From Candidatus Thiodiazotropha sp. (ex Monitilora ramsayi) (lineage in GTDB: Bacteria > Pseudomonadota > Gammaproteobacteria > Chromatiales > Chromatiaceae): a DNA stretch of 62,482 nucleotides. The stretch spans positions 1-62,482 of the forward strand of contig JAHXIP010000011.1 in assembly GCA_025655575.1 (NCBI GenBank), in the 5' to 3' direction. Each line of letters starts with the position of its first letter. The stretch's first letter is position 1. Shown piece by piece: positions 62,201 to 62,482 of the stretch. Under the pieces are notes generated by a model. The model was not told the DNA's origin. It did not search any database and worked only from the letters and a program-made list of their open reading frames with translations. The position numbers were made by a program, and so were the translations under genes.

Positions 62201-62482
62201 TATTCGCATTGAGTGGGCAGTTATCAACACCATCAAGAATGGTGTCGTTGTCATCATCGGTATCGCAGGCATTACCCTGTCCATCAACATCTGTGTCGGT
62301 CTGGTCAGCATTGGAGACAGCTGGACAATTGTCTACGGAATCGCCGATACCGTCGCCATCCGTATCGGTCAATGGATCGCAGGCATCACCGATGCCATCG
62401 CCATCGGTATCCGTCTGAGTGGGATTGGCATTGATCGGGCAGTTGTCCACACCGTCAGCCACGCCATCACCGTCGTCGTCGC
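59244..62482 (-). CDS. Thrombospondin-type-3 and Calx-beta repeat protein with GlyGly-CTERM-like tail (N-terminus off the window)
   Basis: At least 1070 residues; the start lies beyond 62482. The N-terminal visible part is thrombospondin type 3 calcium repeats (DTDGDGIGDACD, DSDGDGVDDSVDNCP). Then seven Calx-beta domains follow (PPAGTLQFSGATYTVNEN and similar), each with a GTLNFADGE-like strand and an acidic edge (ITEDDP). The C-terminus has a GGGGS stretch, a hydrophobic helix (PLVMTMLLFCYLMILY) and a basic tail (RGRVRR), the pattern of GlyGly-CTERM, which is processed by rhombosortase after T2SS export. It is most likely a surface or secreted protein. The adjacent SCO gene lies six bases upstream of its stop on the same strand, i.e. 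downstream in transcription. Confidence 0.88.
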   Translation of the reverse strand, partial: DDDGDGVADGVDNCPINANPTQTDTDGDGIGDACDPLTDTDGDGIGDSVDNCPAVSNADQTDTDVDGQGNACDTDDDNDTILDGVDNCPLNANTNQADLDNDGQGDVCDSDDDGDGVADGVDNCPINANPTQTDTDGDGIGDACDSLTDSDGDGVDDSVDNCPAVSNAGQTDTDSDGQGDACDTDDDNDTILDGVDNCPLDANTNQIDTDTDGIGDACDSEQAVIQFSTATVIVGENQTSVTFTLQRSANLAGVVSVDYATATGGSATAGSDYTAISPTTLSFADGEVSQTFILTLSPDAVYEGDETVNLALSNPQNAQLGVQDTAVLTITEDDPIPPAGTLQFSGATYTVNENDSSVLITVSRSGGSFGTVSVDYATSDATATAGSDYITSTGTLSFLDGEISKTFSVSILNDTIYEGDETALLSLSNPVGTTLGTLDFAELTITEDDPVPPAGSLQFSGSTYLVAENVAAGEVTLTVVRTGGDFGAVSVDYAFTDGSATASSDYTAVNGTLNFADGITSAVITVPISDDTVYEGDETFVVSLNTVVGAVIGTPSMATVTIEEDDPLPPAGSLQFLGTSFVQAENGTTAVIEVSRVGGSSGAASVDYASSDGTANAGSDYTASSGTLNFADGQTSATFPLPIIDDSVYEGDETVNLTLSNPVNASLGSITSAVLTIEENDPVPPSGTLQFSQAGYTVAENGGTAVITVSRSGGSTGAVSVSYATSDGSATASTDYTVSTGTLNFANGEISKTFNVPIIDDVQYEGDETVQLSLSNPVGTLLGSQVNAVLTINENDAAPSSGAIGFSPVSYTVMENQTSVSLTVSRSGGSNGAVSVDYSTIDGSASASNDYVFTTGTVNFANGDMLDKTITVNLLDDTTFEGDETFSVNLSNATGGASLSVDSQAEVVIQEDEPQPPAGTIGFTITDISVTEGNQTLDVKVSRTGGSYGVVSVDFSLTGGSASIGSDFSVTSGTITFGDGDTTDRTIVITILDDTASEGDETIAITLTNATGGALIDLNGETVTVTITQSDQPVVTVSGGGGSVGPLVMTMLLFCYLMILYSRNGLVRHSKTRGRVRR
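61829..62482 (-). repeat. 330-base higher-order repeat in the thrombospondin-type-3 region
   Basis: Sequence from 62071 to 62152 recurs exactly from 62401 to the window end (82 bases, offset 330), and 61899 onward resembles 62229 onward with the same offset. The unit codes 110 residues, several type-3 repeats. The array runs off the window, so copy number is unknown and may be collapsed in an assembly. Confidence 0.85.

Noticed and set aside
1..62482. CRISPR arrays, tRNA or rRNA genes
   Set aside because: None could be recognised by eye. The repetitive regions (sulfur globule gene, Calx-beta gene) are coding repeats without spacers of constant length.

Overview
The window looks like a chromosomal segment of a sulfur-oxidising gammaproteobacterium. 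The best clue is a signal-peptide-bearing Gly/Tyr-rich protein (33417-33746) that resembles the sulfur globule envelope proteins of purple sulfur bacteria and their relatives. A complete type II secretion (T2SS) operon, Mqo, RNase E with a long basic tail and many periplasmic c-type cytochrome or b561 genes fit the same group. The genus cannot be told from the sequence. No rRNA, tRNA or CRISPR array was seen.

Layout. 1-2.6 kb: the end of an IS3-family element, a CSLREA/beta-helix lipoprotein, and a repeat-rich stretch with IS-like ends. 2.6-10.8 kb: an RND efflux operon whose TolC-like gene is fused to an ABC substrate-binding domain, divergent from a cytochrome b561 gene and a MarR regulator. 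12-13.5 kb: mqo behind a promoter flanked by two identical-core palindromes. 14-18.6 kb: a LysR regulator divergent from a tight set of cytochrome b561, periplasmic metallo-beta-lactamase-fold protein, methyltransferase and CDGSH/glutamate-synthase-like fusion. 19-22.7 kb: a small secreted protein, an alpha/beta-hydrolase without its catalytic residues, and a WD40-cytochrome c fusion.

22.9-28.6 kb: a Pho-box-preceded pst operon (pstS, phoU, pstC, pstA and two different pstB-like ATPase genes). This is the most unusual part. The two ATPases have complementary losses of catalytic motifs, so together they would make one good and one dead ATP site, and PhoU carries a C-terminal low-molecular-weight phosphatase fold whose catalytic Cys and Arg are gone. 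29.2-34.9 kb: citrate synthase, a MOT1-like molybdate/sulfate transporter, a cupin, a class V aminotransferase, the sulfur globule protein with an FNR-like site, and a lone hypE. 34.9-41.4 kb: sppA, a HAD phosphatase, rluC, rne with a structured 5' leader, and a canonical LMW phosphatase.

41.4-51.8 kb: the T2SS genes gspD-E-F-G-H-I-J-K-L-M plus a short GspC-like protein, nearly all overlapping or a few bases apart on the minus strand. 52.4-62.5 kb holds likely secretion clients and a sensory set: a subtilase with Calx-beta domains; a minus-strand series of SCO-like copper protein, cytochrome c/substrate-binding fusion and a histidine kinase whose ATP-binding domain is degenerate; and, running off the right edge, a thrombospondin-type-3/Calx-beta repeat protein ending in a GlyGly-CTERM-like tail. 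GlyGly-CTERM proteins are generally T2SS cargo, which links this protein to the gsp operon.

A recurring theme is signalling or transport domains fused to periplasmic redox or binding modules, and enzymes with lost active sites (PhoU-LMWP, PstB pair, DLH-like protein, histidine kinase). All functions are inferred from motifs read by eye; no database search was possible.
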